From: Lentisphaeria bacterium
GTDB taxonomy: Bacteria; Verrucomicrobiota; Lentisphaeria; Oligosphaerales; Oligosphaeraceae
Direction of reading: 5' to 3'
NCBI GenBank assembly: GCA_016287975.1
Contig: JAEEXV010000143.1
Coordinates: forward strand, 1 to 29,066
Length of the DNA stretch: 29,066 nucleotides
Below the pieces are notes generated by a model, which was not told where the DNA came from, did not search any database, and worked only from the letters and a program-made list of their open reading frames with translations. Of this stretch, positions 9,143-17,300 are shown in pieces. Position 1 is the stretch's first letter; each line of letters starts with the position of its first letter. A program made the translations under genes and the position numbers.

Positions 9143-10033
9143 ATGATCGTCTTTCCCAAAGCGATGAGAAGCGGGGACAAGGCCGCCTTTTGCGCGATGC
9201 TTCGCTTTGTCCTGCGGGAACTGGGCGTGCGCCGCGTCTTCGCCTCACGCGGCCCCTCCGCCATATCCTCTCACCAAAGCACCGTTCTGCCTCGCTTCGA
9301 CATCTGCCTTTCCGGCTGCAAGCGCATCCGCTATCTGGTGGACGGCGAGATGCGGGAGGTCTACCTCAAGCCAGGGGAGGTCCATTACGCGCCTCCCTAT
9401 TCCGGAAAGTTCCCGCGCTGGGACGAAATCCATGAAATGTCCGGAATCGTCATCTACCAGAACTACATCCGCGTGACATACGTCAGCCATGAGGACGCCT
9501 CCGAACGGGAACTGCCGGAAGCCAACATCTATTGCCATACGGCAAGGCGTCCGTCGCCGGAGGTGCGCTCCGCGCTCCATCTTCTCGACTGCCTGAATGG
9601 AAACGACATGCTCCAGGAGGCCATGCCGCAGATGGTGTCGGTGATTCTGCAACTGATCCTGAACGCGCTGGAGACGGACGGAGAGGGCGAGTCCACGAAA
9701 CGCCAATTGACCTGGCGGCAGATCTATTCCCATTTGGAGGAGCATTTCGCGGAGGACGTCACCAGGGAGAGCCTGGCCCGGCATTTCCAGCTTTCCCCCG
9801 GCTATGTCTCGCAGCTTTTCCAGAGCGAGGCGCACGAGAGTCTCGTCTCCTGCATCCGCAGGCTTCGGCTGGAGTTCGCCTGCAAGCTTCTGACGCATGG
9901 AAACGAGACCATCGCCGCCGTCGCGGAGAAGTGCGGATATCATTCCGTCAACAGCTTCCTGGAGAATTTCCGGATGATCTACGGGACCTCTCCCGCGCGC
10001 TATCGAAAGGAGGCGCAGACCGAGGCGCGATAG
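9143..10033 (+). CDS. AraC-family transcriptional regulator
   Basis: This encodes 296 aa. The N-terminal half (about 1-170) is a cupin-like sensory domain with YLVDGEMREVYLKPGEVHYAPP, the typical AraC arm and beta-barrel pattern around 'L.PG...aP'. The C-terminal about 100 residues hold two helix-turn-helix units: TRESLARHFQLSPGYVSQLFQ, then TIAAVAEKCGYHSVNSFLENFRMIYGTSPARYR, which fits the AraC signature closely. It lies divergent to the oxidoreductase/pseudopilin/glycosidase/symporter operon and is the obvious local activator, sensing a sugar or oligosaccharide. The AAGGGA ribosome-binding site is ten bases before the ATG and is weak. No upstream in-frame start looks better. Confidence 0.92.
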   Translation: MIVFPKAMRSGDKAAFCAMLRFVLRELGVRRVFASRGPSAISSHQSTVLPRFDICLSGCKRIRYLVDGEMREVYLKPGEVHYAPPYSGKFPRWDEIHEMSGIVIYQNYIRVTYVSHEDASERELPEANIYCHTARRPSPEVRSALHLLDCLNGNDMLQEAMPQMVSVILQLILNALETDGEGESTKRQLTWRQIYSHLEEHFAEDVTRESLARHFQLSPGYVSQLFQSEAHESLVSCIRRLRLEFACKLLTHGNETIAAVAEKCGYHSVNSFLENFRMIYGTSPARYRKEAQTEAR

Positions 10034-10096
10034 AGCTCCGACTAGATGATATCAGTGCCGCTCTGGCAATGCGAATGTCAACCGATGAGGCATTAC

Positions 10097-10169
10097 GTTG
10101 CCACGGCGCCCTCGCATAAGGGCGTTGCCACGGCGTCCCCGCATAAGGGCGTTGCCATGGCGTCCCCGC
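10097..10169 (+). repeat. 27-bp tandem repeat, about 2.7 copies
   Basis: Copy 1 at 10097-10123 and copy 2 at 10124-10150 differ at two positions and both end GCATAAGGGC. Copy 3 begins at 10151 and diverges after 19-20 bases. There are no spacers, so this is not a CRISPR array. Confidence 0.85.
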
Positions 10170-10240
10170 CGTGGCCCTCCAATGGAAACAGAGCAATATC
10201 CAAATCTCATCTGCCCAAAATGGCGTGGCTCACCCACGGC

Positions 10241-10259
10241 CCATGGCGAGACGCCATGG
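10241..10259. repeat. Perfect 8-bp hairpin, 3-base loop
   Basis: CCATGGCG-AGA-CGCCATGG is a perfect stem-loop overlapping the inverted core copy. A sister hairpin, CCATGGCG-TCCC-CGCCGTGG with one G-T pair, lies at 10155-10174. No U-tract follows, so a REP-like role is more likely than an intrinsic terminator. Confidence 0.7.
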
Positions 10260-10345
10260 CAACATCCAGGGGGGGGGAACGTTGCCACGGCGTCCCCGCC
10301 CCCAAATGGAAACAAGGCAACATCCGAAACACATTTTCGTCGGCA

Positions 10346-11542
10346 TCACTGAAGAAGCCACTCCAGCGCATTCATTTTGCGGATGCCGTTGATGTTGTCT
10401 GATGGGTCCTCGTCCAGTGTGAGGAGACATTTGGGGTGGTGGTCCCGGATTTTGCCGAACGGGGCAAGTTCGCGCTCCAGGGTCGAGGAATCGCGGACGG
10501 TGGCGGCGACCTGATAATATTCCGTTCCGTCCGGCGTCTCCACCACAAAATCCACCTCCTGGCCGCCGACTTTGCCTACGCGCACCTTGCCACCGCGCCT
10601 CAGCAGTTCCAGGAACACCACATTTTCCAGAATACGGCCGACGTCTTGATGATGGCCACTCAGAAGGTGCCGGCGCAACCCGATGTCCACCACGTAGTAT
10701 TTCTCCAGGGTCTTCAGCAGTTGCCTTCCCGGGATGTCGTAGCGCTCGGCACGGTAGACGACAAAACTCTCCAGCAGTGCGGAAAGGTATTTCTCGACCG
10801 TCTTGTTGTCCGTCTTGCGACCATTTGACGTCAGGGTGTCGGCGATGCGCTTGACGGACAATTCGCTGCCGATGCTTGAGAACACGAACTTCGCCACGCT
10901 GTCCAGAATCAGGGGATCCTGGACGCGCCGTCTTGTCAAGACATCCTTCACCAGTATGGTGTTGTAGAGGCCGTCCAGATAGCCGTCAAGTTCGCGCCCC
11001 GCGCCGGACAGTTCCAGTGCATACGGGAAGGAACTGCCGGTGGTGTATTCGCGGTACAGCCTCTGCCGATCAACGATGTCGGGGCGGGCCAGCGCGTACT
11101 CGCGGAAGGAGAGCGGAAGAACTTCGATTTCCACATACCTGCCGGAAAGCAGCGTCGAAATCTCGTGGGAGAGCAGACCGGCGTTGGAGCCGGTGATGTA
11201 GATGTCGATGTCGGGGCGAAGATAGAGGCTGTCGACTACCCGAGGGAAGTTCTCGCAGAGCTGGACCTCGTCAATGAACACGTAGGTCATCTTCCCCTTG
11301 ACAAGCCGTTCCTTCACGTAGGAATGCAGGGCCGTGGACTGGCAGAGGGACTCGAAGTCCAAATCCTCCAGATTGACGCGGACAATCCGCTCGTCGGGCA
11401 CACCCTGTCCCCTGAGCCATTCCGCGTAGATCTCCAGCAGAACGGATTTCCCGCTGCGGCGCACGCCGGTGATGACCTTGATGATTTGCCGATCCCGCCA
11501 GGCCTGCAGACGCTCCAGGTACTCTTTTCGCTCAATTCTCAT
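10346..11542 (-). CDS. AAA-type ATPase with DUF4143 C-terminal domain
   Basis: This encodes 398 aa from the ATG at 11542, chosen because GGAGG sits seven bases upstream. A promoter-like element lies at 11581-11608, so the longer frame starting at 11608 would begin inside the promoter. Walker A is GVRRSGKS at residues 26-33 and Walker B is YVFIDEVQ at 87-94. The YITGSNAGLLS segment is the sensor-like motif of this family, followed by LPLSFREY. The C-terminal region (about 190-398) has the DUF4143 pattern, including KTVEKYLSALLESFVVYRAERYD, and ends in a nuclease-like fold segment (GGQEVDFVVE, YYQVA). Such ATPases are widespread in anaerobes and their function is unclear; some are associated with mobile or defence islands. 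It stands alone between the repeat patch and a sugar-isomerase gene. Confidence 0.9.
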   Translation of the reverse strand: MRIERKEYLERLQAWRDRQIIKVITGVRRSGKSVLLEIYAEWLRGQGVPDERIVRVNLEDLDFESLCQSTALHSYVKERLVKGKMTYVFIDEVQLCENFPRVVDSLYLRPDIDIYITGSNAGLLSHEISTLLSGRYVEIEVLPLSFREYALARPDIVDRQRLYREYTTGSSFPYALELSGAGRELDGYLDGLYNTILVKDVLTRRRVQDPLILDSVAKFVFSSIGSELSVKRIADTLTSNGRKTDNKTVEKYLSALLESFVVYRAERYDIPGRQLLKTLEKYYVVDIGLRRHLLSGHHQDVGRILENVVFLELLRRGGKVRVGKVGGQEVDFVVETPDGTEYYQVAATVRDSSTLERELAPFGKIRDHHPKCLLTLDEDPSDNINGIRKMNALEWLLQ

Positions 11543-11580
11543 TGCATGGCCTCCGACATCGTATTTCTGCATTTTCTTGG

Positions 11581-11608
11581 AATATAATTCAAGAAATGTG
11601 GATTTCAA
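11581..11608 (-). promoter_or_regulatory. Promoter of the DUF4143 ATPase gene
   Basis: Reading leftward, -35 is TTGAAA (complement of 11603-11608), the spacer is 16 bases, and -10 is TATATT (complement of 11581-11586). Each hexamer matches the sigma-70 consensus at five of six positions. Expected initiation is near 11574, about 30 bases before the ATG at 11542. The surrounding 11609-11660 region is AT-rich. Confidence 0.6.
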
Positions 11609-11713
11609 GTTTGTTTTTGGAAGATAATCCTAAAAAAATATTAGAATGAGATAGTTGTTCAGAGGGAGTAGCCTGGCCGACGACTTGGTGCGCCTCCATC
11701 TCCGTCGCTCTCC

Positions 11714-12544
11714 CTAACATACGTGGCGCCGAAAGCATCTTCCCTGCAGATACTCCCAACTTTGCCGCACCGCCTCGACCGGCGTCATCCCCCCCGAACA
11801 CTCCAAGTCGAAGTCGAATTGCCTGCCTTCCGCCAGCAACGCATCCACGAAGGCCGCATTGTCCACCACTCCCTGCCCGATCGGCGTCATACGGTAGAAA
11901 CGTCCGTTCGTCATCCGCAGCGTCCGTTCCGCCGGAGCGTCCAGAATCTCCCAGTCCTTCAAGTGGACATTGACGACGTGCGAGGACAGCCGACGATACG
12001 CTTTCAGCACATCCTCCACGACGAAATGGTTGCCGCTGTCGAAGGTCACCTTCAGCCCCGGCACCGCTTCCGTTGCCTCCAGCAGATCCCGCGAGGAGAC
12101 AAAGGGGCTCCATTCCATGTCCACCAGAAAACTCTCGATGCTCACCGACACTCCGCACGACGCCCCCAGCACCACCGCCTCCGACAGTAGTTCCATCCAC
12201 AGTTTCCGGCTCTCTTCCCGCGCGCGCCCCCGCACCCCCGCCGTCGGAAACATCACTCGTGAGGCCCCCAGCGCCGCCGTGGCCTCAATTCCGCGCCGCG
12301 CCGTCTCCAGCCATTTTCCGCGCGAGAAGTCCGCCGCGCCGATCGGGTTGAAGACAATGCCCCCCACGGCCGAAATCCCCGCCTCGACGCACCGCCGCCG
12401 CGTCTCCTCAAAAGGCGCCGCCAGTTCCTGCGTCTGCACGAAGTCGATTCCGGACAGCCTCGTTTCCCGCACAAACGCCAGCATCCCCTCCAGGGTCGCG
12501 CCTGGCAGCTGCATATACGTCGTGGACATGATGCTCGGTTTCAT
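11714..12544 (-). CDS. Sugar phosphate isomerase/epimerase-like TIM barrel protein
   Basis: This encodes 276 aa, typical for the xylose-isomerase-like AP-endonuclease-2 superfamily. AAGGAG lies eight bases before the ATG. Family features in order: SGIDFVQ near the start, GGIVFNPIG, SIESF, then TFDSGNHF, VHLKDW and PIGQGVVD. The E, D, H and E residues on these strands normally bind a divalent metal. Such enzymes interconvert keto-sugars or inositol derivatives in the cytoplasm, often working with Gfo/Idh dehydrogenases. Its start overlaps (ATGA) the stop of a tiny upstream frame that looks like a collapsed Gfo/Idh gene. The natural partner enzyme therefore seems to have been lost here, and the intact Gfo/Idh at 7773 may substitute. 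The substrate is unknown. Confidence 0.88.
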   Translation of the reverse strand: MKPSIMSTTYMQLPGATLEGMLAFVRETRLSGIDFVQTQELAAPFEETRRRCVEAGISAVGGIVFNPIGAADFSRGKWLETARRGIEATAALGASRVMFPTAGVRGRAREESRKLWMELLSEAVVLGASCGVSVSIESFLVDMEWSPFVSSRDLLEATEAVPGLKVTFDSGNHFVVEDVLKAYRRLSSHVVNVHLKDWEILDAPAERTLRMTNGRFYRMTPIGQGVVDNAAFVDALLAEGRQFDFDLECSGGMTPVEAVRQSWEYLQGRCFRRHVC

Positions 12545-12699
12545 GCCTCGCTCTCCTTCCTGGCTATGCCCTGCCGTTTCCAGGTCGGCTCCAATTCCAC
12601 GACCCGACCGTTCCGCTGCACCTCGTCCAGCCCCAACGCAGCCATGGCGCTCCGCGCCCCAGCGCCAATCAACCCGATTCCGATTTCCTTTCCACCCAT
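12541..12699 (-). pseudogene. Gfo/Idh oxidoreductase remnant, N- and C-terminal ends joined
   Basis: This frame has 52 codons from the ATG at 12699 (a longer frame opens at 12789). It starts with IGIGLIGAGARS, the Gly-rich Rossmann loop of Gfo/Idh oxidoreductases, and then passes directly into DEVQRNGRVVELEPTW, which resembles the extreme C-terminus of that family. An intact protein would be about 350-420 aa, so roughly 300 codons appear deleted in frame. The stop overlaps the downstream isomerase start as ATGA, so the remnant may persist as a translational-coupling leader. It cannot be a working enzyme. The C-terminal assignment is my reading of a short segment and is less sure than the N-terminal one. 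Confidence 0.55.
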
Positions 12700-12903
12700 T
12701 CCTCTCCAGCCCCCAGTCGCGATGCTGTCAAAAACTGGTTGTTTTTGTTGTATCACACAACCTGATGCCCCGTCGCAAACCGCAAGCACCTATCCTGTCA
12801 GCTCATTCCGTGAGATTGCTTAATATAGGACCTTTCGCAAAGGCGCTGTTCCCCAAAAAGTTGGTTATTTGCCGCAAGATAGCCCCTGCTTTTTTCACCA
12901 TTT

Positions 12904-12942
12904 CGTCAAGTCGTCATATCGGTTCGGTCGTCATCTCGTCAA
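12904..12942 (+). promoter_or_regulatory. Four TCGTCA direct repeats upstream of the GntR operon promoter
   Basis: TCGTCA occurs at 12904, 12912, 12929 and 12937: two pairs with 8-base spacing, repeated at a 25-base interval. The block ends 11 bases before the -35 box. Direct hexamer repeats are an unusual operator form. E. coli NanR, a FadR-type GntR regulator, binds GGTATA direct repeats. The first gene downstream also encodes a GntR/FCD protein, so autoregulation is a reasonable guess. Confidence 0.6.
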
Positions 12943-12953
12943 ATCGCCCCCCT

Positions 12954-12982
12954 TGACAAACCTTTTCCAACGCTTATATTAC
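12954..12982 (+). promoter_or_regulatory. Sigma-70-like promoter of the GntR/pseudopilin/hydrolase operon
   Basis: A perfect -35 TTGACA (12954-12959), a 17-base spacer, and -10 TATTAC (12977-12982, four of six). TATATT at 12975 with a 15-base spacer is an alternative. The expected start is about 40 bases before the ATG at 13030. Confidence 0.6.
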
Positions 12983-13029
12983 GAAAAATCCGAATAGTAA
13001 GACAATTAATCACAACATAAGATTTAGCA

Positions 13030-13680
13030 ATGAGTTCCAACCAGATAGCGGAGCGTGTTTTTCGGGAGTTGGGGGAGGCGCGCGCGAAGGGGGACGGGTA
13101 CATCTCGGAGAATGCGCTGGCGCATCGTCTGGGGCTTGGGCGTCCGCAGTTGCGTGAGATTCTGGCTCGGATCGACCTGTTCGGGCGGATCGAGAAGAAG
13201 CAGAAGTTCGGGATTCGTCTTCGTCCGTGGGACGATTCCGCGCGCCAGGTCGCCATTGACCTGCGCGGGATGCTGGAGGGGTATATGGCCGAGCATCTGT
13301 CCGACAAGTTGAGCGAGGATGACTTTGCGGCCCTGGAATTTCACGCTCGGATGTATGAGCAGGGTTTCCAGGGGTCGGACGGCGCGATGATGGCGGCGCA
13401 CGACCTGGAGTTTCACCAGTTGCTGATCGACCGCGCGGCGCTGCCGCTGATGAACCGGATCTTCGAGCAACTGAATCTGCTGGAGATGTCCCTGTTCGGC
13501 GTCGAGCCCCGCACCAAAGCCATTGCCGGCGCGCAACACAATCCGATCCGTCACGCCGACATCGTCGCGGCGCTGCGGCGAAGCGCCGCCGAGGGCGCGG
13601 CGATGCTGCGGCGCCACATCCATTTCAGTTCTATGCCGTCCATGCATCCAGACTGCACCGAAAACCAGGAGGAACCATGA
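13030..13680 (+). CDS. GntR-family regulator with FCD ligand domain
   Basis: This encodes 216 aa. Residues about 1-68 form a winged helix-turn-helix ([31 protein letters not shown], then a [11 protein letters not shown] wing). Residues about 75-200 are an all-helical FCD domain with the expected metal/ligand residues in [14 protein letters not shown] and the C-terminal [10 protein letters not shown]. This is the FadR/NanR/UxuR subfamily, which typically represses sugar-acid or sialic-acid catabolic operons and is released by the pathway's acid intermediate. It is the first gene of a seven-gene operon; its stop overlaps the next start (ATGA), and the next gene's AGGAGG lies inside its last codons. 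The DNA-binding helix is slightly divergent from the usual GntR consensus. NanR-like function is suggested by context only. Confidence 0.9.
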   Translation: MSSNQIAERVFRELGEARAKGDGYISENALAHRLGLGRPQLREILARIDLFGRIEKKQKFGIRLRPWDDSARQVAIDLRGMLEGYMAEHLSDKLSEDDFAALEFHARMYEQGFQGSDGAMMAAHDLEFHQLLIDRAALPLMNRIFEQLNLLEMSLFGVEPRTKAIAGAQHNPIRHADIVAALRRSAAEGAAMLRRHIHFSSMPSMHPDCTENQEEP

Positions 13681-14366
13681 AGCTCCGCCCCGCCCCGAAT
13701 CCACTCCGTCCATCCTGCCTCCGCTTCACCCTGATCGAACTGCTGGTCGTGATCGCGATCATCGCGATTCTGGCGAGCATGCTTCTGCCCGCGCTGTCGA
13801 AAGCGCGCGAGAAGGCGCGCGCGACAACCTGCCTTTCCAACGAGAAGCAGATCTGGCTGGCCCTGGAGTTCTACCGCGAGGACAACAAGGACTACTTCCC
13901 GCCTGCGGAGGCGATTGTCCGCGAGGGCGGAAGCACACTGGCGTGGACCGGCATCGTCAGCTACAGCGGCTATCTCCCTTATCCATCTGGGCTACGGAAG
14001 TCATTGTCCAGCAAAGTCATCGGTTTCGGCGTCAACGTCTACCGCTGCCCCGCGATGTCCCAGACCTGGAACTCCAGCCGCAACCAATGGACGGACATCG
14101 GTCTGAACGGGCACTACTTCAAGCAAGTCGCCGCGCGCTGCCGCAGGCCCGCCGACACGCCGCTGCTGATGGATGTCGCCCTCAACCTCACCACGCCGGT
14201 CACCGCCTTCTGGGGCACCGCTGGATACATGGGCACCGATCCCGCCTATTACTATCGGGTGGACTGGCGCCGCCACGGGTCGAAGACCAACGCCGCGTTC
14301 ATGGACGGCCATGCGGCCAGCGCCACCTACGGCGACTGGGACAACTTCGCGGTCACCATCCCATAA
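13677..14366 (+). CDS. Pseudopilin-like protein, operon copy 2
   Basis: This encodes 229 aa, with AGGAGG (13667-13672) four bases before the ATG. A 16-residue Pro/Arg-rich leader is followed by FTLIE (17-21) and a hydrophobic helix ending [13 protein letters not shown]. As in the copy at 6972, Arg precedes the Phe where prepilin peptidase normally needs Gly. The C-terminal part has [17 protein letters not shown], matching RHG..xNxxFxDGH of the other copy. The first 45 residues are nearly identical between the two while the globular domains differ greatly, which suggests diversified surface domains on a common anchor. It lies between the GntR/FCD regulator (ATGA overlap) and the GH123-like gene (15-base gap). 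Function is unknown; secretion, anchoring or display of the neighbouring hydrolases is one possibility. Confidence 0.85.
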   Translation: MKLRPAPNPLRPSCLRFTLIELLVVIAIIAILASMLLPALSKAREKARATTCLSNEKQIWLALEFYREDNKDYFPPAEAIVREGGSTLAWTGIVSYSGYLPYPSGLRKSLSSKVIGFGVNVYRCPAMSQTWNSSRNQWTDIGLNGHYFKQVAARCRRPADTPLLMDVALNLTTPVTAFWGTAGYMGTDPAYYYRVDWRRHGSKTNAAFMDGHAASATYGDWDNFAVTIP

Positions 14367-14381
14367 CGGAGGAGAACAACC

Positions 14382-17300
14382 ATGAAGCGCATCTTCTCTC
14401 TTGTCATCATTCTGTCAACGTTGCTGCCCGCCGCCGACGCGCCCCTCGCGCTTCCGCCATTTGCCAAGTGGAGCGTATATCAGCGCAAGGGCGCCATCGG
14501 AAAGGTGGAGATTCTCCCTACAACGGCGGACGCCCCGCTGGGGAAGGCGCGCTTCCTGCCCGTGGAAGGCGACCACACCCGATATGCGGTCACGCTCTAT
14601 GGCCTCGTGCATCCGGCAAAGAACGGGCGCTACCGCCTCGCCGCCTCCTGGCGGAGTTCGAAGGAGATGACCGCGCCGGCCAAGCTCGTGCTCTACTTCC
14701 AGGCGCGCGACCGCAGCGGAAAATGGGTCAACGCCGTGACCAAGAACCCTGTTCCGGTGCGCAAGAACATCCCGCCCGGCGCCAGCGGCGAGATCGAATG
14801 TCGGATCGACCTGGGCGCCATCCCCGAGGCGTCGGATCTCGCCTGGCTCGCCCCCACCATCGTCGTGCAGCAGCTGAAGGGCGGTGCCTTGGAGATCACC
14901 AGCGTCAGACTGGAACCATGGACATCCGAAAAGCAAGAACCGAAGCCTGCGACGGCCATGGCCGTCGCCACCCCCGCGCCCTCCGCTGGCCTGGCCGGCT
15001 TCCGGGCGCTGCCGAAACTCCCGCACTACCAGTGGCCGCATGAACTCAAAGGCTTCAAATTCCGCACGCTGATCAACCACACGCCCCTGGGCGTCAATGA
15101 ACTGACGCTGAATCCCGGGCATCGCGCGGCGGGCTTCCAGTGGCCCGACGGGCACACCGTCCTCGCGCGTTTCCAAGACGGGAAATGGCGCCTGGAAGAA
15201 GGCGACCTGCCCGGCAAGCTGGTTCCCGCCGGCGAACTCGACGGGGAGACTCTCCGCCTCGCCGAATTCGGAACCGGCGTCCGCGCCGCCGTCGGACAGC
15301 GGCAAATCACGCTCGAACGCCTTCGTCCCGGCACCGGCGCGACGCTGCTGCTGGCGGAGGGCGCGCCGGAGCCACCCGTCTTCAGCATGGAACTGCTGCC
15401 GGACCTACTCCATTGGCTTTACTTGGAGGAGGCCGCCGTCGCATTGGAGAACACCAAGCGCCTCCTGGCGCGCAACCGCCAGATGCTCGCACGCAACACC
15501 TATTATGCCGCCCGCCGGTGGCAGATGCGCATCGCCCACACGGAGAAAATGCTTCGCCAAAGCCAGGAGCAAATTGCCGCCGCCAGCCGCGGCCTGGTCC
15601 CGGCCATCGCCGCGCTGCCGAGGGCGCGCGACCGCTACCACTATCTGATGGCCTTCGCCGCACCCCGCTTCTACGAAACCAACGACTCCTACCTCGGCCC
15701 CGTCTTCCACAAACTCTGGTTCAGCAAGATGCAAGGGGCACCCGAAGTCGCCGACGCCCTCGAACTGGCACGCCAGGCGGAGGCGCTCTTCCGACGCTGC
15801 TTCTACGACCAACGCCATGCCTTCCAGCTCGGAAAGGCATCCGGCAACACCCTCGCCGCCTCTTGGTGCGACAACCTCACCCAAGTGCCGAAACGCGCCT
15901 GCGGCCCCGAAAACCTCGCCGCCGACGGCGAACTCTCCCTCGCCCGTGGAGAATCCGAGGGAATCCAGCTCGTGCTGACCGCCGGGGCGGCCCCCGTCGC
16001 CAACTGCTCGGTCGAACTCAAGCCCGCCCTGCCCGCCGGCCTCAGCGTCAAATTCCATCTCGTCGACTATATCCGCTCCATGCCCCCGTCCGTCCCGATG
16101 CTGCCGCTGTCCACCCGTGGCGGCCTCGTCCCCGACGTCCTCAAGACCATCCCGCCCCGCCAGCGCTTCCATGTCGCCCCCGAGACCAACCAATCACTGT
16201 GGATGACCTTCACCGCCGACGACGGCGCCGCCCCCGGCACCTACGACCTCACCGCCGTCGTGACCGGCGCGGACAATCTCCGACTGGAACTGCCGCTGAA
16301 GGTCACCGTCCAGCCGTTCCGCCTTGGCGCCAACCGCCTCGCCTGCATGGCCGGCCTGCGCTGCAGCGTCCTCCGGCGCTGGTTCTGCGACAACCAGGCC
16401 ACGGATCCGCGCTTCCCGAAGGTCCGGCGCAACTTCATCGCCACCTATCTCGAATACAAGATGAACCCCCTCGACCTCTATGTCCCCTCGCCCGCCCTCG
16501 AAGACCTGCCCTTTGCGCTCCAGCACGGCCTGCGCGAAGTCAATGTCGCGCGCGCCTTCGACGACTTCGCGGATCCCGCCCCCGCCGTCCCGCGCTTCGT
16601 GCGCATCTTCGGCAGCCAGGACGGACGCGCCTACCAACCCGTCAAGGCCACCGCGCGCCTGGCGAAGCGCGGCGACGGTCTCCTCGACGACACCGACCTG
16701 ATTGTCGTCCCCGACGCCTCCGAGCCGTCGTTCCCCTTCTACAAGGTCCATTATGCGGAAACCCGCGACTGGCATGGCTCCGAATCCGGCGCCATCCGCC
16801 TCTATCCCGCCGAGGGCGGTTCCATCGAACTGCTGGACGCCAAGGACGCCGCCATCGCCCCCGCAGGTCTGCAGTTCCTCCACAACGACCGCAAGCCGGA
16901 GCAGTCCGAAGGCTTCCGCAAAGCCCCGCTCCCCGCGACTTTTGTCTTCGACCAGCTCAGGACCCGCAGCCCCGTCGAGACGCACGCCTCCATCGTCATC
17001 GCCGTCCCCGACGGCCGTCGTCCGGCCTCCATCCGCCTGGTCAACCGCCAAGTGGAAAAGGCCGCCCGCCAGCTCAAGGAGACCTACGAGAAGTACCACG
17101 CCATCGCCGGCGACAAGGTCACCTACTACATCTACGGCTACGACGAATCGCCCGCCCACCTCCATCCCAAGGTCCGCACCGCCGCCGAACGCCTGCGCAA
17201 GGCCTTCCCGCAGCTGCGCAGCGTGACGACCATCGCCCGCATCGCGGATCCCGAGATCTACCGATACCTCTCCATCCACTGCCCCGGCAACGGCAGCTCC

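Larger units (their letters stand above)
10034..10345. repeat. REP-like repeat patch between convergent genes
   Basis: There is no gene here. The patch holds four direct copies of a core close to GTTGCCAYGGCGTCCCCGC (starting 10097, 10124, 10151, 10281) and one inverted copy (10245-10263). A longer compound unit, the core followed by AATGGAAACA(r)rGCAAYATCC, occurs twice (10151-10206 and 10281-10330). A run of nine G lies at 10269-10277. The patch sits where the AraC-type and ATPase genes converge, a usual place for REP/BIME-like elements. No mobile-element gene is present. Confidence 0.75.
12700..13029. promoter_or_regulatory. Divergent control region of isomerase and GntR operons
   Basis: This is 330 bases without a gene. 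Left to right it holds a palindrome GTTGT-ATCAC-ACAAC (12747-12761) that could be an operator for the leftward isomerase unit, a weakly structured AT-rich middle (12800-12900), four TCGTCA direct repeats, and the rightward promoter. The last two are listed separately. Confidence 0.5.

Noticed and set aside
10097..10330. CRISPR-like array
   Set aside because: The 27-bp repeats are directly adjacent without unique spacers, copies diverge and one is inverted, and no cas genes are present.
10034..10345. Small overlapping open frames with repeating RRPRIRALP-type peptides
   Set aside because: The peptide repeats simply reflect the DNA repeats; there is no ribosome-binding site or family match.
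13030..13680. Direct annotation as nanR
   Set aside because: The FCD domain and context fit, but many sugar-acid regulators share them and the proposed operator is not GGTATA.
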